This document shows positions 6,713-13,811 of a stretch of 32,930 nucleotides of DNA, in pieces. The DNA comes from an uncultured Faecalibacterium sp. GTDB lineage: Bacteria > Bacillota > Clostridia > Oscillospirales > Ruminococcaceae. Positions within the stretch are counted from its first letter, which is position 1. The number at the start of each line of letters is the position of its first letter. The position numbers were made by a program, and so were the translations under genes. Under the pieces are notes generated by a model, which was not told the origin of the DNA, ran no database searches, and saw nothing but the letters and a program-made list of their open reading frames with translations. The DNA is taken from positions 1 to 32,930 of the forward strand of contig CAJFNF010000025.1 of NCBI GenBank assembly GCA_904394215.1, in the 5' to 3' direction.

Positions 6713-7113
6713 GATGCAGTACCCTCTCCTTTCCCGGCGGCCATCTGGGCCAGCAGGTCCCCGAAGACCCACTGACGGGTGGCCGGCGTCACGACGGCCC
6801 GCAGGGGGATCTGGGCCTTGGCGTTGTCCAGCAGGTCGAACAAGGTGATGGCGTCCCTGGTGCGGAAGTTGGCGGCCACCACGGCGGGGGGATAGGCCCC
6901 GGGTTCCAGGGCGAGGGTTTTGCCGGAAGCCACCGGGACCTCGCCCAGCAGCTGGGCCACCGTCTGGCCGGCCTGGTCGGGGGTGACCACCTGGACCTTC
7001 ATGCCGAAGGCGTCGGCCATGCCGTCCAGGATGCCCCGGTCGCCGGGGCCGACGTTCCAGAGCAGGACCATGGGCACGCCTGCATTCTGGTTGCGGGCAA
7101 TATGAGCTTTCAT
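6709..7113 (-). CDS. DUF3783 domain-containing protein
   Basis: This is a 134-residue soluble protein. The first half opens with a strand-rich segment (VPMVLLWNVGPGDRGILDGM), and the second half has LEPGAYPPAVVAANFRTRDA followed by FDLLDNAKAQIPLRAVVTPA. This looks like the DUF3783 family of Firmicutes, whose function is unknown. No catalytic motif is evident. It is the first gene of a two-gene unit with apbE, overlapping it by four bases, so a role in flavin transfer or in handling an ApbE substrate is possible but only inferred from context. The start at 7113 follows AGAGGT and an extended -10 promoter. Confidence 0.7.
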   Translation of the reverse strand: MKAHIARNQNAGVPMVLLWNVGPGDRGILDGMADAFGMKVQVVTPDQAGQTVAQLLGEVPVASGKTLALEPGAYPPAVVAANFRTRDAITLFDLLDNAKAQIPLRAVVTPATRQWVFGDLLAQMAAGKGEGTAS

Positions 7114-7148
7114 AGGAACTTACCTCTTTCTGATGGTGAATCGTTCAG

Positions 7149-7157
7149 AGTATACCA
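7149..7157 (-). promoter_or_regulatory. Extended -10 promoter for DUF3783-apbE
   Basis: On the minus strand TGG precedes TATACT (7154 to 7149), an extended -10 element about 36 bases before the start codon. No strong -35 is seen; TTTCTT lies 17 bases upstream. The same TGGTATACT is found before the tRNA-Thr gene. Confidence 0.55.
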
Positions 7158-7298
7158 CAAACCGTGCAGAAAAGAAACACCCAGGCAAAGCCTGGACGGT
7201 TTCGCGGATCTACGTTTGCCGCGGCCTTTTACCTTCTGAGCCCGCGAGCACTGACTGTGCCGGAGCATTTTGTCGCAAACCCATTGCGTTATTGTGGG

Positions 7299-7501
7299 AT
7301 GTTTATTTTTCATCTAAACCCGCCCTCCACCCTTTTAGCGGTCCCCCGGCCCTGCGGGCCCGCCCCGGTGGGGCTCAGGGCCGGAGACTGCTCCTTCTGG
7401 GTGAGGGAAAAGTGAAACATTCAGTCCCCCCGAAGGGGGGATGCCGCGCAGCGGCAGGGGGGACTCCGCTAAAAGGGTGGAGGGTGGGTTTAGATAAACA
7501 T
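7299..7501. repeat. MITE-like element with 36-bp terminal inverted repeats
   Basis: The left arm (7299-7341) and right arm (7466-7501) are inverted copies, both reading ATGTTTAT, CTAAACCC, CCCTCCACCC and TTTTAGCGG inward. They differ by a 7-base insertion in the left arm (7307-7313) and one mismatch. Inside are a hairpin-repeat core with the CTGCTCCTTCTGG tail (7341-7400), a CCCCCC/GGGGGG hairpin (7426-7440) and a TGCCGC/GCGGCA hairpin (7442-7456). It has no coding capacity, and I see no clear target-site duplication. Confidence 0.7.
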
Positions 7502-7523
7502 AGGCTTTAGCCTCTGGCATTGT

Positions 7524-7582
7524 CCGGGCCGCTGGGCCCGTCTGGCCGCTGCGCCCCTTGACAGGGGCTCTAAACCGCAGAC
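7524..7582 (+). repeat. Diverged copy of the GC-hairpin repeat
   Basis: A GGGCC...GGCCC-type stem and a CCCCTTGACAGGGG stem are followed by GGCTCTAAACCGCAGAC. This matches the third stem and following segment of the copy at 5031-5117. The CTCCTTCT tail is replaced by other sequence here. Confidence 0.6.
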
Positions 7583-7619
7583 GATCCCTGCTGAAATAAT
7601 AGCAATAAACGAACAACAG

Positions 7620-7653
7620 AAAATCCCCGCTCCAGGAGAGGAACGGGGGTTTT
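7620..7653. terminator. Terminator-like stem, bidirectional
   Basis: AAAATCCCCG (7620-7629) pairs with CGGGGGTTTT (7644-7653), with one T·G pair, around a 14-base loop that closely matches the loop at 5402-5415. No plus-strand gene ends just upstream, so it more likely stops transcripts coming from aroF, or is a mobile repeat module. Confidence 0.6.
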
Positions 7654-7831
7654 CTATTATAAGGATATAAAGGTGTGGGAGGATCTATATAAGGATGCAG
7701 GAGGATACCCGAAACTTTGCATCGTACCGTGCCGCAGGCACAAACGCCGACGAAGAGTCACGGAGCTGCACCGCCGGCAGAGCGTAAAGTTGGTGGGAGC
7801 AGTTGCCCGGTACAATGTGAAAAGCTTTTTG

Positions 7832-7882
7832 GTTCCTTTTTCTCGAAAAAGGAACTGCCTACTTTTTCTCCGAAAAAGTAGG
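7832..7882 (-). terminator. Tandem hairpins abutting the aroF stop codon
   Basis: GTTCCTTTTTC/GAAAAAGGAAC (7832-7855) and CCTACTTTTTC/GAAAAAGTAGG (7858-7882) are both perfect 11-bp stems with 2-3 base loops. The second touches the aroF TAA. They are probably the aroF transcript end, although no clean U-tract follows on the minus strand. Confidence 0.6.
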
Positions 7883-8896
7883 TTAGTTCCAGGTTTTGCC
7901 GAAGAAGGAGACTTCCTGTTTCAGGAAGGAGGTGAGCTCGTCGAACTGGTCGGGGGTGAGGCTCTGGGCGCCGTCACACTTGGCCTTGGCGGGGTCATTG
8001 TGGACCTCGATCATCAGGCCGTCGGCCCCCGCTGCCACCGCGGCTTTGGCCAGCTGGGGCACCATCCATGCCTTGCCGCAGGCGTGGCTGGGATCCACAA
8101 TCACCGGCAGATGGGTCATCTTGTGGAGCATCACCACCGCCGCCAGGTCCAGGGTGTTCCGCATGCTGGTCTCAAAGGTGCGGATGCCCCGCTCGCAGAG
8201 GATCACGTTCTCGTTGCCCTCCGCCATGATGTACTCGGCGCTCATCAAAAGCTCTTCCAGGGTGTTGGCCAGGCCCCGCTTGAGCAGCACAGGCTTGTTC
8301 TGGCGGCCCACCGCCTTCAGCAGCTCAAAGTTCTGCATGTTCCGGGCCCCCACCTGGATCACGTCCACGTTCTCAAACAGGGGCAGGTGCTCGGTGTTCA
8401 TGATCTCGGTGACAATGGGACTGCCGGTGGCACGGCGGGCCAGCTTGAGCAGGTCCAGCCCCTCGCTGCGCATCCCCTGGAAAGAGTAGGGGGAGGTCCG
8501 GGGCTTGAAGGCCCCGCCCCGCAGCAGGCTGGCCCCTGCCGCCTTGACCCGCTGGGCACAGTAGGTGATCTGCTCCTCGCTCTCGATGCTGCAGGGGCCC
8601 GCAATCACCGCGAAGTTCCCGCCGCCGATCTTCACCCCGTTGACGTCCACAACGGTGTCGTCGGGATGGAACTTCCGGTTGGCTTTCTTGTAAGGCTCCG
8701 ACACCCGGCGCACCGTCTCCACCACCGGGTTGGCCAGCACCCAGCTCTCGGCAATGGCCTTGGTGTCGCCGATCAGGCCCAGAATATGGGTGTCGCTGCC
8801 CTTGGAATCGTTGATCTCAAAGCCCATGTCGGTGAGCTCGTGGCAAAATTCCCGTACTTGGGCCTCAGGTGCGTCCTGTTTCAAAATGATAATCAT
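7883..8896 (-). CDS. aroF: 3-deoxy-7-phosphoheptulonate synthase (DAHP synthase)
   Basis: This 337-residue cytoplasmic enzyme condenses phosphoenolpyruvate with erythrose 4-phosphate, the first step of the shikimate pathway. Residues 1 to about 70 form the ferredoxin-like regulatory domain of the Thermotoga-type class I-beta enzymes (MIIILKQDAPEAQV...), which in that group senses aromatic amino acids. The barrel carries GPCSIES near residue 98 and FKPRTSPYSFQG near 129, both involved in phosphate and PEP binding, and a metal-ligand-type DPSHACGK. The start at 8896 follows AAAAGGAGAAG. It stands alone, divergent from the ybaK-type gene, with its own promoter and a palindrome between the promoter boxes. 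Confidence 0.95.
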   Translation of the reverse strand: MIIILKQDAPEAQVREFCHELTDMGFEINDSKGSDTHILGLIGDTKAIAESWVLANPVVETVRRVSEPYKKANRKFHPDDTVVDVNGVKIGGGNFAVIAGPCSIESEEQITYCAQRVKAAGASLLRGGAFKPRTSPYSFQGMRSEGLDLLKLARRATGSPIVTEIMNTEHLPLFENVDVIQVGARNMQNFELLKAVGRQNKPVLLKRGLANTLEELLMSAEYIMAEGNENVILCERGIRTFETSMRNTLDLAAVVMLHKMTHLPVIVDPSHACGKAWMVPQLAKAAVAAGADGLMIEVHNDPAKAKCDGAQSLTPDQFDELTSFLKQEVSFFGKTWN

Positions 8897-8955
8897 AGCG
8901 GTGCTTCTCCTTTTCCTTCACACGGTTTTGATTCACTGTACTGAATTGTAGCCAT

Positions 8956-8984
8956 ACTATATCACTTCAGGACACTGAAGTCAA
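8956..8984 (-). promoter_or_regulatory. aroF promoter with palindromic operator in the spacer
   Basis: On the minus strand TTGACT (8984 to 8979) and TATAGT (8961 to 8956) are 17 bases apart. The spacer holds ACTTCAG (8964-8970) and CTGAAGT (8975-8981), a perfect 7-bp inverted repeat around GACA. A repressor bound there would block RNA polymerase. The factor is unknown. Confidence 0.65.
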
Positions 8985-9049
8985 GAGGGCAAAATCAAAA
9001 ATTTTTCACCCCGGGCCTGCCCCCGTGGGTGTTCTTCGGGGGGAAAATG

Positions 9050-9058
9050 TGGTAAAAT
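9050..9058 (+). promoter_or_regulatory. Extended -10 promoter for the ybaK-type gene
   Basis: TGG followed by TAAAAT (9053-9058) fits an extended -10 element about 75 bases before the start codon. No convincing -35 box is present. Confidence 0.4.
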
Positions 9059-9132
9059 ACAATTAAAAGGCCCCAAAGGCCTGAGAGGCCGCCCGGCGGC
9101 CCGGAATGAAAGACAGAGGGAAGTAAGGAAAG

Positions 9133-9627
9133 ATGGCAAAAGAAGCCAAGACAAACGCCATGCGGATGCTGGAAAAAGCAAAGGTGGCCTACACCGCCCA
9201 CGAGTACCCCCACGAAGAAGGGGTGGCTGTGGACGGCGTGACGGTGGCCCAGAGCATGGGGGAGGATCCGGCCTGTGTGTTCAAGACCCTGGTGACCCAG
9301 GGTGCCAGCCGGAACTATTTTGTGTTCGTGATCCCGGTGGCGGCCGAGCTGGACTTGAAGGCGGCGGCCCGCAGCGTGGGAGAAAAGAGCGTGGCCATGA
9401 TCCACGTGGCCGACATCAACAAGGTCACCGGCTACATCCGGGGCGGATGCAGCCCGGTGGGGATGAAAAAGCTGTATACCACCGTCTTTGACCAGAGCGT
9501 CCTGGACCAGGAAAAAGTCTATGTGTCCGCGGGGCGGATCGGGCTGCAGATTTGCTGCGCCCCCGCCGACCTGATCCGGGCCGCAAAGGCCAAAACCGCC
9601 CCCATCACCCATCAGGCAGCAGAATAA
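9133..9627 (+). CDS. ybaK: YbaK-type Cys-tRNA(Pro) deacylase
   Basis: This 164-residue cytoplasmic protein matches the YbaK/EbsC trans-editing family, which hydrolyses Cys mischarged on tRNA-Pro. Family features are the opening TNAMRMLEKAKVAYTAHEY, the lysine-containing VFKTLVTQG segment (the conserved Lys being essential in the family), and the C-terminal GGCSPVGMKK...VYVSAGRIGLQICCAPADL. Length is normal. An AAGGAAAG ribosome site precedes the ATG, with GAGGG further upstream. It is monocistronic and divergent from aroF. Confidence 0.9.
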   Translation: MAKEAKTNAMRMLEKAKVAYTAHEYPHEEGVAVDGVTVAQSMGEDPACVFKTLVTQGASRNYFVFVIPVAAELDLKAAARSVGEKSVAMIHVADINKVTGYIRGGCSPVGMKKLYTTVFDQSVLDQEKVYVSAGRIGLQICCAPADLIRAAKAKTAPITHQAAE

Positions 9628-9744
9628 GAGCGATTTTTATTTGACGGCAGTTTGTTTAAAAAACGAAAGTGACACCCCCCGGCAGGCTGTGGTAAGAAAG
9701 AAGTCGTACTATTATAGGTTTACGTGGGAAATTTGCACAAAACT

Positions 9745-9762
9745 TTCCGAATGTGCTCGGAA
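9745..9762. promoter_or_regulatory. CCGAA-containing palindrome upstream of purE
   Basis: TTCCGA (9745-9750) and TCGGAA (9757-9762) form a perfect inverted repeat with a 6-base spacer, about 40 bases before the candidate -35 box. The CCGAA core recalls the Bacillus PurR box, but the half-site spacing is much tighter, so the identity of any binding protein is unknown. Confidence 0.35.
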
Positions 9763-9799
9763 CAGGTAAAACACAAGGGAGAATTTGTGTAAAATCCCT

Positions 9800-9827
9800 T
9801 TGCAAAGGCGGCGGTTTGCCGTACACT
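9800..9827 (+). promoter_or_regulatory. Candidate promoter of the purine operon leader
   Basis: TTGCAA (9800-9805) and TACACT (9822-9827) are 16 bases apart (17 if TTTGCA is taken), with transcription starting near 9834. It is placed correctly for the structured leader that follows. Confidence 0.45.
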
Positions 9828-9833
9828 GTAGAC

Positions 9834-10078
9834 AGGAAAGGGCGCCGCCCGGCGCTCTGACAGCAAATGACAGGCGCCCGCCACAGGGCGCCGGGGACGG
9901 ACGGAAACGATGAACTTTCAGACAAGGAAGATGGCCGGGGCCCGGGGCGGATGGATGCTGCCGGGGTACCCCAATGGATTCAGCCGGCGGATGCCGAGTG
10001 CTCCCGCCGTGTTTCGTCGTACCGTCATGGATACAAAGTAAGGCCGTGGTGTAGCCGCATCACAGCCTTTTTTGTTTT
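9834..10078 (+). ncRNA. Candidate structured purE leader RNA
   Basis: Visible structure: stem GGGCGCC/GGCGCTC (9840-9857); TGACAG direct repeats (9858 and 9868); a perfect stem GGCGCCC/GGGCGCC (9873-9892); then a long-range stem in which GACGG, ACG and GAAAC (9896-9908) pair with GTTTC, CGT and CCGTC (10011-10026), giving 13 pairs and enclosing about 100 nt. An intrinsic terminator ends it 50 bases before purE. This is the layout of a transcription attenuator or riboswitch, or of a separate small RNA. I could not match the purine, ZTP or PRPP riboswitch cores. Function as a purine sensor is inferred only from position. Confidence 0.45.
10041..10078 (+). terminator. Intrinsic terminator upstream of purE
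   Basis: AGGC and GTGGTG (10041-10051) pair with CATCAC and GCCT (10058-10068) with one internal mismatch, followed by six T residues, G, then four more T. It lies inside the purine operon leader, so it either ends a separate small RNA or is a regulated attenuator. Confidence 0.75.
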
Positions 10079-10126
10079 GCTGGGGGCTTCGGCCCGTTTT
10101 TCTGGATAAGGATGGAGGAAAAGCGT

Positions 10127-10627
10127 ATGATTCGTAAAGTAGCCGTGATTATGGGTTCCGACAGCGACTGGCCGGTGGTCAAGGGCGCCTGCAGCCAGCT
10201 GAAAGACCTGGGCATCCCCTTTGAGGCCCACATCCTGTCGGCCCACCGCACCCCCGCCGAGGCGGCCGCCTTTGCCCGCCAGGCCAAGGAAAATGGCTTC
10301 GGCGTGATCCTGTGCGCCGCCGGCATGGCCGCCCACCTGGCCGGCGCCTTTGCCGCCAACACCACCCTGCCGGTGATCGGCATCCCCATGAAGGGGGGCG
10401 CCATGGACGGCCTGGACGCCCTGCTGGCCACCGTCCAGATGCCCAGCGGCATCCCGGTGGCAACGGTGGCCCTGAACGGCTCCAAGAACGCCGCCTGGCT
10501 GGCCGCCGAGATCCTGGCCCTGTCGGATGAGGCCCTGGCCGCCCGCCTGGAGGAAGAGCGGGCCAAGATGGGCAAGGCCATCGCCGCCAAGGAAGAAAAG
10601 CTCCAGCAGGAAGTGGCCGCCCTGTAA
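10127..10627 (+). CDS. purE: 5-(carboxyamino)imidazole ribonucleotide mutase PurE
   Basis: This 166-residue cytoplasmic enzyme converts N5-CAIR to CAIR (class I) in IMP synthesis. MGSDSDW (residues 9-15) and SAHRTP (38-43) are the PurE nucleotide and active-site motifs, and VQMPSGIPVATVALNG follows later. The usual GGAAHLPG loop reads GMAAHLAG here. No purK is seen in the window, so the source of N5-CAIR, or direct use of CO2, is open. The start at 10127 (MIRKVAV) follows GGAGGAAAAG; an earlier in-frame codon at 10112 would overlap that site. It is the first gene of the purine operon. Confidence 0.95.
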   Translation: MIRKVAVIMGSDSDWPVVKGACSQLKDLGIPFEAHILSAHRTPAEAAAFARQAKENGFGVILCAAGMAAHLAGAFAANTTLPVIGIPMKGGAMDGLDALLATVQMPSGIPVATVALNGSKNAAWLAAEILALSDEALAARLEEERAKMGKAIAAKEEKLQQEVAAL

Positions 10628-10678
10628 GGCAGGCCCCACACCACGAAGGAAGAAACAAACAAGCTAGAAGGAGTCAGA

Positions 10679-12151
10679 ATGTCTGATTTTGCTTACCCTC
10701 TCCACGAGGAGTGCGGTGTCTTCGGCATCTACGACAAAGCCGGCACCGAGGATGTGTCCATGGCCGTGTATTCGGCCCTGTATGCCCTGCAGCACCGGGG
10801 CCAGGAGAGCTGCGGCATGGCCATCAACGAGGACGGCGTCATCACCGGCCACCGGGACCTGGGTCTGGTGAACGAGGTGTTCACCCCCGAGGTGATGGCC
10901 TCGATGCGCAAGCCTGAGGCCCACATGGCCACCGGCCATGTGCGGTACGCCACCGCCGGCAGCCGGGTGCGGGCCAACGCCCAGCCCATGATCGTCCGCC
11001 ACGGCCGGGGCACCATGGCCCTGTGCCACAACGGCAACCTGACCAACGCGGTCCAGCTGCGGAACGCCCTGGAAAACGACGGGGCCATCTTCCACGGCTC
11101 CTCCGACACCGAGGTGATCTGCTACCTGCTGACCCGCAACCGCCTGAAACACAAGAGCATCGAGCAGGCTGTGTCCGCCACCATGGACCAGCTGGAGGGC
11201 GCCTACAGCCTGGTGATCATGTCTTCCACCAAGCTGATCGCCGTCCGGGACCCCCGGGGCTACCGGCCCCTGTGCATCGGCACCCTGCCGGGGGGCGGCT
11301 ACGTCTTCGCCAGCGAGAGCTGCGCCCTGGACGCAGTGGGCGCAGCCCATCTGCGGGACGTGGCCCCCGGCGAGATCGTGGTGGCCGACGCCGACGGCCT
11401 GCGGAGCATCCAGGACCACTGCGGCACCCAGCCCCGCCAGATGTGCGTCTTTGAATACATCTACTTTGCCCGGCCCGACAGCGTCATCGAGGGCTGCTCG
11501 GTCCACGAGGCCCGGGTGCAGGCCGGCCGGTTCCTGGCCCAGGAGCACCCGGTGGAGGCCGACGTGGTGATCGGCGTCCCCGACTCGGGCCTGGACGCCG
11601 CCCTGGGCTATGCCATGGAAAGCGGCATCCCCTACGGCATCGGCTTCATCAAGAACAAATACATCGGCCGCACCTTCATCCAGGGCAGCCAGAAACAGCG
11701 GGAAAACAGCGTCCGCATCAAGCTGAACGTCATCGCCAGCACGGTGCGGGACAAGCGGGTGGTGCTGATTGACGACTCCATCGTCCGGGGCACCACCTCG
11801 GCCCGGATCATCAAGCTGCTGCGGGACGCCGGCGCCAGGGAAGTCCACTTCCGGGTTTCGGCACCCCCCTTCAAGTACCCCTGCTACTTCGGCACCGACA
11901 TCCCCGACCAGAAACTGCTGGTGGCCACCGGACGGACGGTGGACCAGATCAATGAGATCATCGGCGCCGACACCCTGGGTTACCTGTCCACCGAACATGT
12001 GGTCCAGCTGGCCAAAGGGGCCGGCTGCGGCTTCTGCACCGCCTGCTTCACCGGCCAGTACGCCGTCAAGCCCGACGTGGTGCTCTCGACCGATATCCAT
12101 GACCGTCCCCTGCGGGAGCGTCCCAAGGGAGCCAAAAAGTTAGGAGAGTAA
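10679..12151 (+). CDS. purF: Amidophosphoribosyltransferase PurF
   Basis: This 490-residue enzyme transfers the glutamine amide nitrogen to PRPP, the committed step of purine synthesis. The N-terminal 11 residues are a propeptide whose removal exposes Cys12 ([10 protein letters not shown]), the glutaminase nucleophile. RGQESCGMA and the CHNGNLTNA segment belong to the Ntn-hydrolase domain. The PRPP loop is [17 protein letters not shown] at about residues 361-377. Cysteines at [14 protein letters not shown] and [11 protein letters not shown] match the 4Fe-4S ligands of the Bacillus-type oxygen-sensitive enzyme. GAAGGAG precedes the ATG, and purM starts four bases after the stop. Confidence 0.97.
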   Translation: MSDFAYPLHEECGVFGIYDKAGTEDVSMAVYSALYALQHRGQESCGMAINEDGVITGHRDLGLVNEVFTPEVMASMRKPEAHMATGHVRYATAGSRVRANAQPMIVRHGRGTMALCHNGNLTNAVQLRNALENDGAIFHGSSDTEVICYLLTRNRLKHKSIEQAVSATMDQLEGAYSLVIMSSTKLIAVRDPRGYRPLCIGTLPGGGYVFASESCALDAVGAAHLRDVAPGEIVVADADGLRSIQDHCGTQPRQMCVFEYIYFARPDSVIEGCSVHEARVQAGRFLAQEHPVEADVVIGVPDSGLDAALGYAMESGIPYGIGFIKNKYIGRTFIQGSQKQRENSVRIKLNVIASTVRDKRVVLIDDSIVRGTTSARIIKLLRDAGAREVHFRVSAPPFKYPCYFGTDIPDQKLLVATGRTVDQINEIIGADTLGYLSTEHVVQLAKGAGCGFCTACFTGQYAVKPDVVLSTDIHDRPLRERPKGAKKLGE

Positions 12152-12155
12152 AACG

Positions 12156-13202
12156 ATGGAAAAGAGCTATTCTGAAAGCTACAAGGCAGCCGGCGTTGAC
12201 ATCACCGCGGGCTATCGGTCGGTGGAGCTGATGAAACAGTACGTCAGCCGCACCATGAATGAGCACTGCATCGGCGGCCTGGGCGGCTTCGGCGGCCTGT
12301 TCGAGCTGGACTGCACCGGCATCAGCCACCCCGTGCTGATCTCGGGCACCGACGGCGTGGGCACCAAGCTGAAGATCGCCATGCTGATGGACAAGCACGA
12401 CACCGTGGGCATTGACTGCGTGGCCATGTGCGTCAACGACGTCATCTGCGCCGGCGCCAAGCCCCTGGTGTTCCTGGATTACATCGCCTGCGGCAAGAAC
12501 GTCCCCGAGAAGATCGCCGACCTGGTGAAGGGCGTGGCCGAGGGCTGCGTCCAGGCCGGCGCCGCCCTAGTGGGCGGCGAGACCGCCGAGATGCCCGGCT
12601 TCTACCCCGAGGACGAGTACGACCTGGCCGGCTTTACGGTGGGCGTGGTGGACAAGAGCAAGATCCTGGACAACAACACCATGGTCCCCGGGGACGTGAT
12701 CCTGGCCCTGCCTTCCTCCGGCGTCCACTCCAACGGCTTCTCCCTGGTGCGCAAGGTCTTTGACCTGGAAAACCACCCCGAAGTCCTGAAAGAGACCCCC
12801 GCCGAGCTGGGCGGCAAGACCCTGGGCGAGGCCCTGCTGGCCCCCACCAAGATCTACGTCAAGCCGGTGCTGGCTGTGCTGGAGCAGGTGGCCGTCCGGG
12901 GCATCTCCCACATCACCGGCGGCGGCTTCTATGAGAACATCCCCCGCAGCCTCAAGAAGGGCTGCTGCGCCAAGATCAAGAAGTCCGATGTCCGGACCCC
13001 CGGCCTGTTCAGCCTGCTGCAGAAGGCCGGCAACATCCCCGAGCGGGATATGTTCAACACCTTCAACATGGGCGTGGGCATGGTGCTGACGGTGCCCGCC
13101 GACCAGGCCGACCAGGCCCTGGAAATCCTCCACGCCAATGGTGAGCCCGACGCCTACCGTCTGGGCGTCATCGCAGAGGGCGAGGGGGTTGAACTGTGGT
13201 AA
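12156..13202 (+). CDS. purM: Phosphoribosylformylglycinamidine cyclo-ligase PurM
   Basis: This 348-residue AIR synthetase closes the imidazole ring with ATP. Family motifs are [13 protein letters not shown] (about residues 63-75), the [10 protein letters not shown] segment, [10 protein letters not shown], and [12 protein letters not shown] in the C-terminal half. Length is typical for bacterial PurM. AGGAGAGTAA, which contains the purF stop codon, serves as ribosome site. Its last 7 bases overlap the GTG start of purN. Confidence 0.97.
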   Translation: MEKSYSESYKAAGVDITAGYRSVELMKQYVSRTMNEHCIGGLGGFGGLFELDCTGISHPVLISGTDGVGTKLKIAMLMDKHDTVGIDCVAMCVNDVICAGAKPLVFLDYIACGKNVPEKIADLVKGVAEGCVQAGAALVGGETAEMPGFYPEDEYDLAGFTVGVVDKSKILDNNTMVPGDVILALPSSGVHSNGFSLVRKVFDLENHPEVLKETPAELGGKTLGEALLAPTKIYVKPVLAVLEQVAVRGISHITGGGFYENIPRSLKKGCCAKIKKSDVRTPGLFSLLQKAGNIPERDMFNTFNMGVGMVLTVPADQADQALEILHANGEPDAYRLGVIAEGEGVELW

Positions 13203-13792
13203 AGATCGCAGTACTGGTGTCGGGCGGCGGCACCAACCTCCAGGCCCTGCTGGACAGCGAGGCCCGCGGGGAAAACCCCAACGGCAAGATTACCCTGGTG
13301 GTGGCCTCGAAACCCGGGGTCTACGCCCTGGAGCGGGCCGAAAAGGCCGGGGTGGAGCACTGTGTGGTCCGCCGGAAAGATTACGCCTCTTCCGAGGACT
13401 TTGACGCCGCCCTGCTGGAGGTGCTCAAGAGCCACGACATCGGGCTGGTGGTGCTGGCAGGTTTCCTGTCGGTGCTGGGTCCCAGCGTGGTGGCAGCCTA
13501 CCCCCGCCGGATCCTGAACGTCCACCCCGCCCTGATCCCCTCCTTCTGCGGGCCGGGCATGTACGGGCTGCGGCCCCATCAGGCCGCCCTGGCCCGGGGC
13601 TGCAAGGTCACCGGCGCCACCGTCCACTTTGTCAACGAGGAGTGCGACGGCGGGCCCATCCTGCTGCAGAAGGCGGTGGACATCCTCCCCGGCGACACCC
13701 CCGAGGTGCTGCAGAAGCGGGTGATGGAACAGGCCGAGTGGAAGCTGCTGCCCAGGGCTGTGGCCATGGTGTGCAGCGGCGAGATTGTGTGA
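13196..13792 (+). CDS. purN: Phosphoribosylglycinamide formyltransferase PurN
   Basis: This 198-residue enzyme formylates GAR with 10-formyl-tetrahydrofolate. Visible are the N-terminal phosphate-binding [14 protein letters not shown], the catalytic Asn and His in [11 protein letters not shown], and the catalytic Asp in [19 protein letters not shown] replaces the more common FKGxxAxG but is a known clostridial form. It starts with GTG at 13196, overlapping the purM stop by 7 bases, with GAGGGGG upstream, so translation is probably coupled to purM. Confidence 0.95.
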   Translation: MVKIAVLVSGGGTNLQALLDSEARGENPNGKITLVVASKPGVYALERAEKAGVEHCVVRRKDYASSEDFDAALLEVLKSHDIGLVVLAGFLSVLGPSVVAAYPRRILNVHPALIPSFCGPGMYGLRPHQAALARGCKVTGATVHFVNEECDGGPILLQKAVDILPGDTPEVLQKRVMEQAEWKLLPRAVAMVCSGEIV

Positions 13793-13811
13793 GGACAGGA
13801 GGAACCCGCAA

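Larger units (their letters stand above)
7114..7882. other. Gene-free spacer filled with repeats
   Basis: No gene is supported in these 769 bases. Contents in order: the DUF3783 promoter; a CCAGGC/GCCTGG hairpin (7181-7195); a 203-bp element with terminal inverted repeats (7299-7501) containing a hairpin-repeat core; a further core (7524-7582); a terminator-like stem (7620-7653); a GCATCG-type module (about 7719); and two AT-rich hairpins beside the aroF stop (7832-7882). Confidence 0.8.
9628..10126 (+). other. Gene-free region ahead of purE with leader RNA
   Basis: No recognised gene lies in these 499 bases. The left 170 bases are AT-richer and contain TTCCGA/TCGGAA (9745-9762). The rest holds a promoter candidate, two GC hairpins, a long-range stem and a terminator, described as a leader RNA. 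A 43-codon open frame (9910-10041) sits within the leader. Confidence 0.7.

Noticed and set aside
5483-8944. Long plus-strand frames at 5483-6775 and 7673-8944
   Set aside because: They are antisense shadows of apbE and aroF, without ribosome sites or family motifs.
8995-9612. Minus-strand frame of 205 codons opposite the ybaK-type gene
   Set aside because: Low-complexity shadow; the plus-strand gene matches the YbaK family along its whole length.
9641-9669. TTGACG as a purE promoter -35
   Set aside because: No -10-like sequence lies at 16-18 bases; TTGCAA/TACACT at 9800 is better.
9790-9795. TAAAAT as a -10 box before purE
   Set aside because: The sequence 17 bases upstream (TAAAAC) is not a -35, and no TGn extension is present, despite resemblance to the -10 at 23889.
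9834-10078. Known purine, ZTP or PRPP riboswitch in the purE leader
   Set aside because: The conserved cores of these classes were looked for by eye and not seen; a covariance search is needed to be certain.
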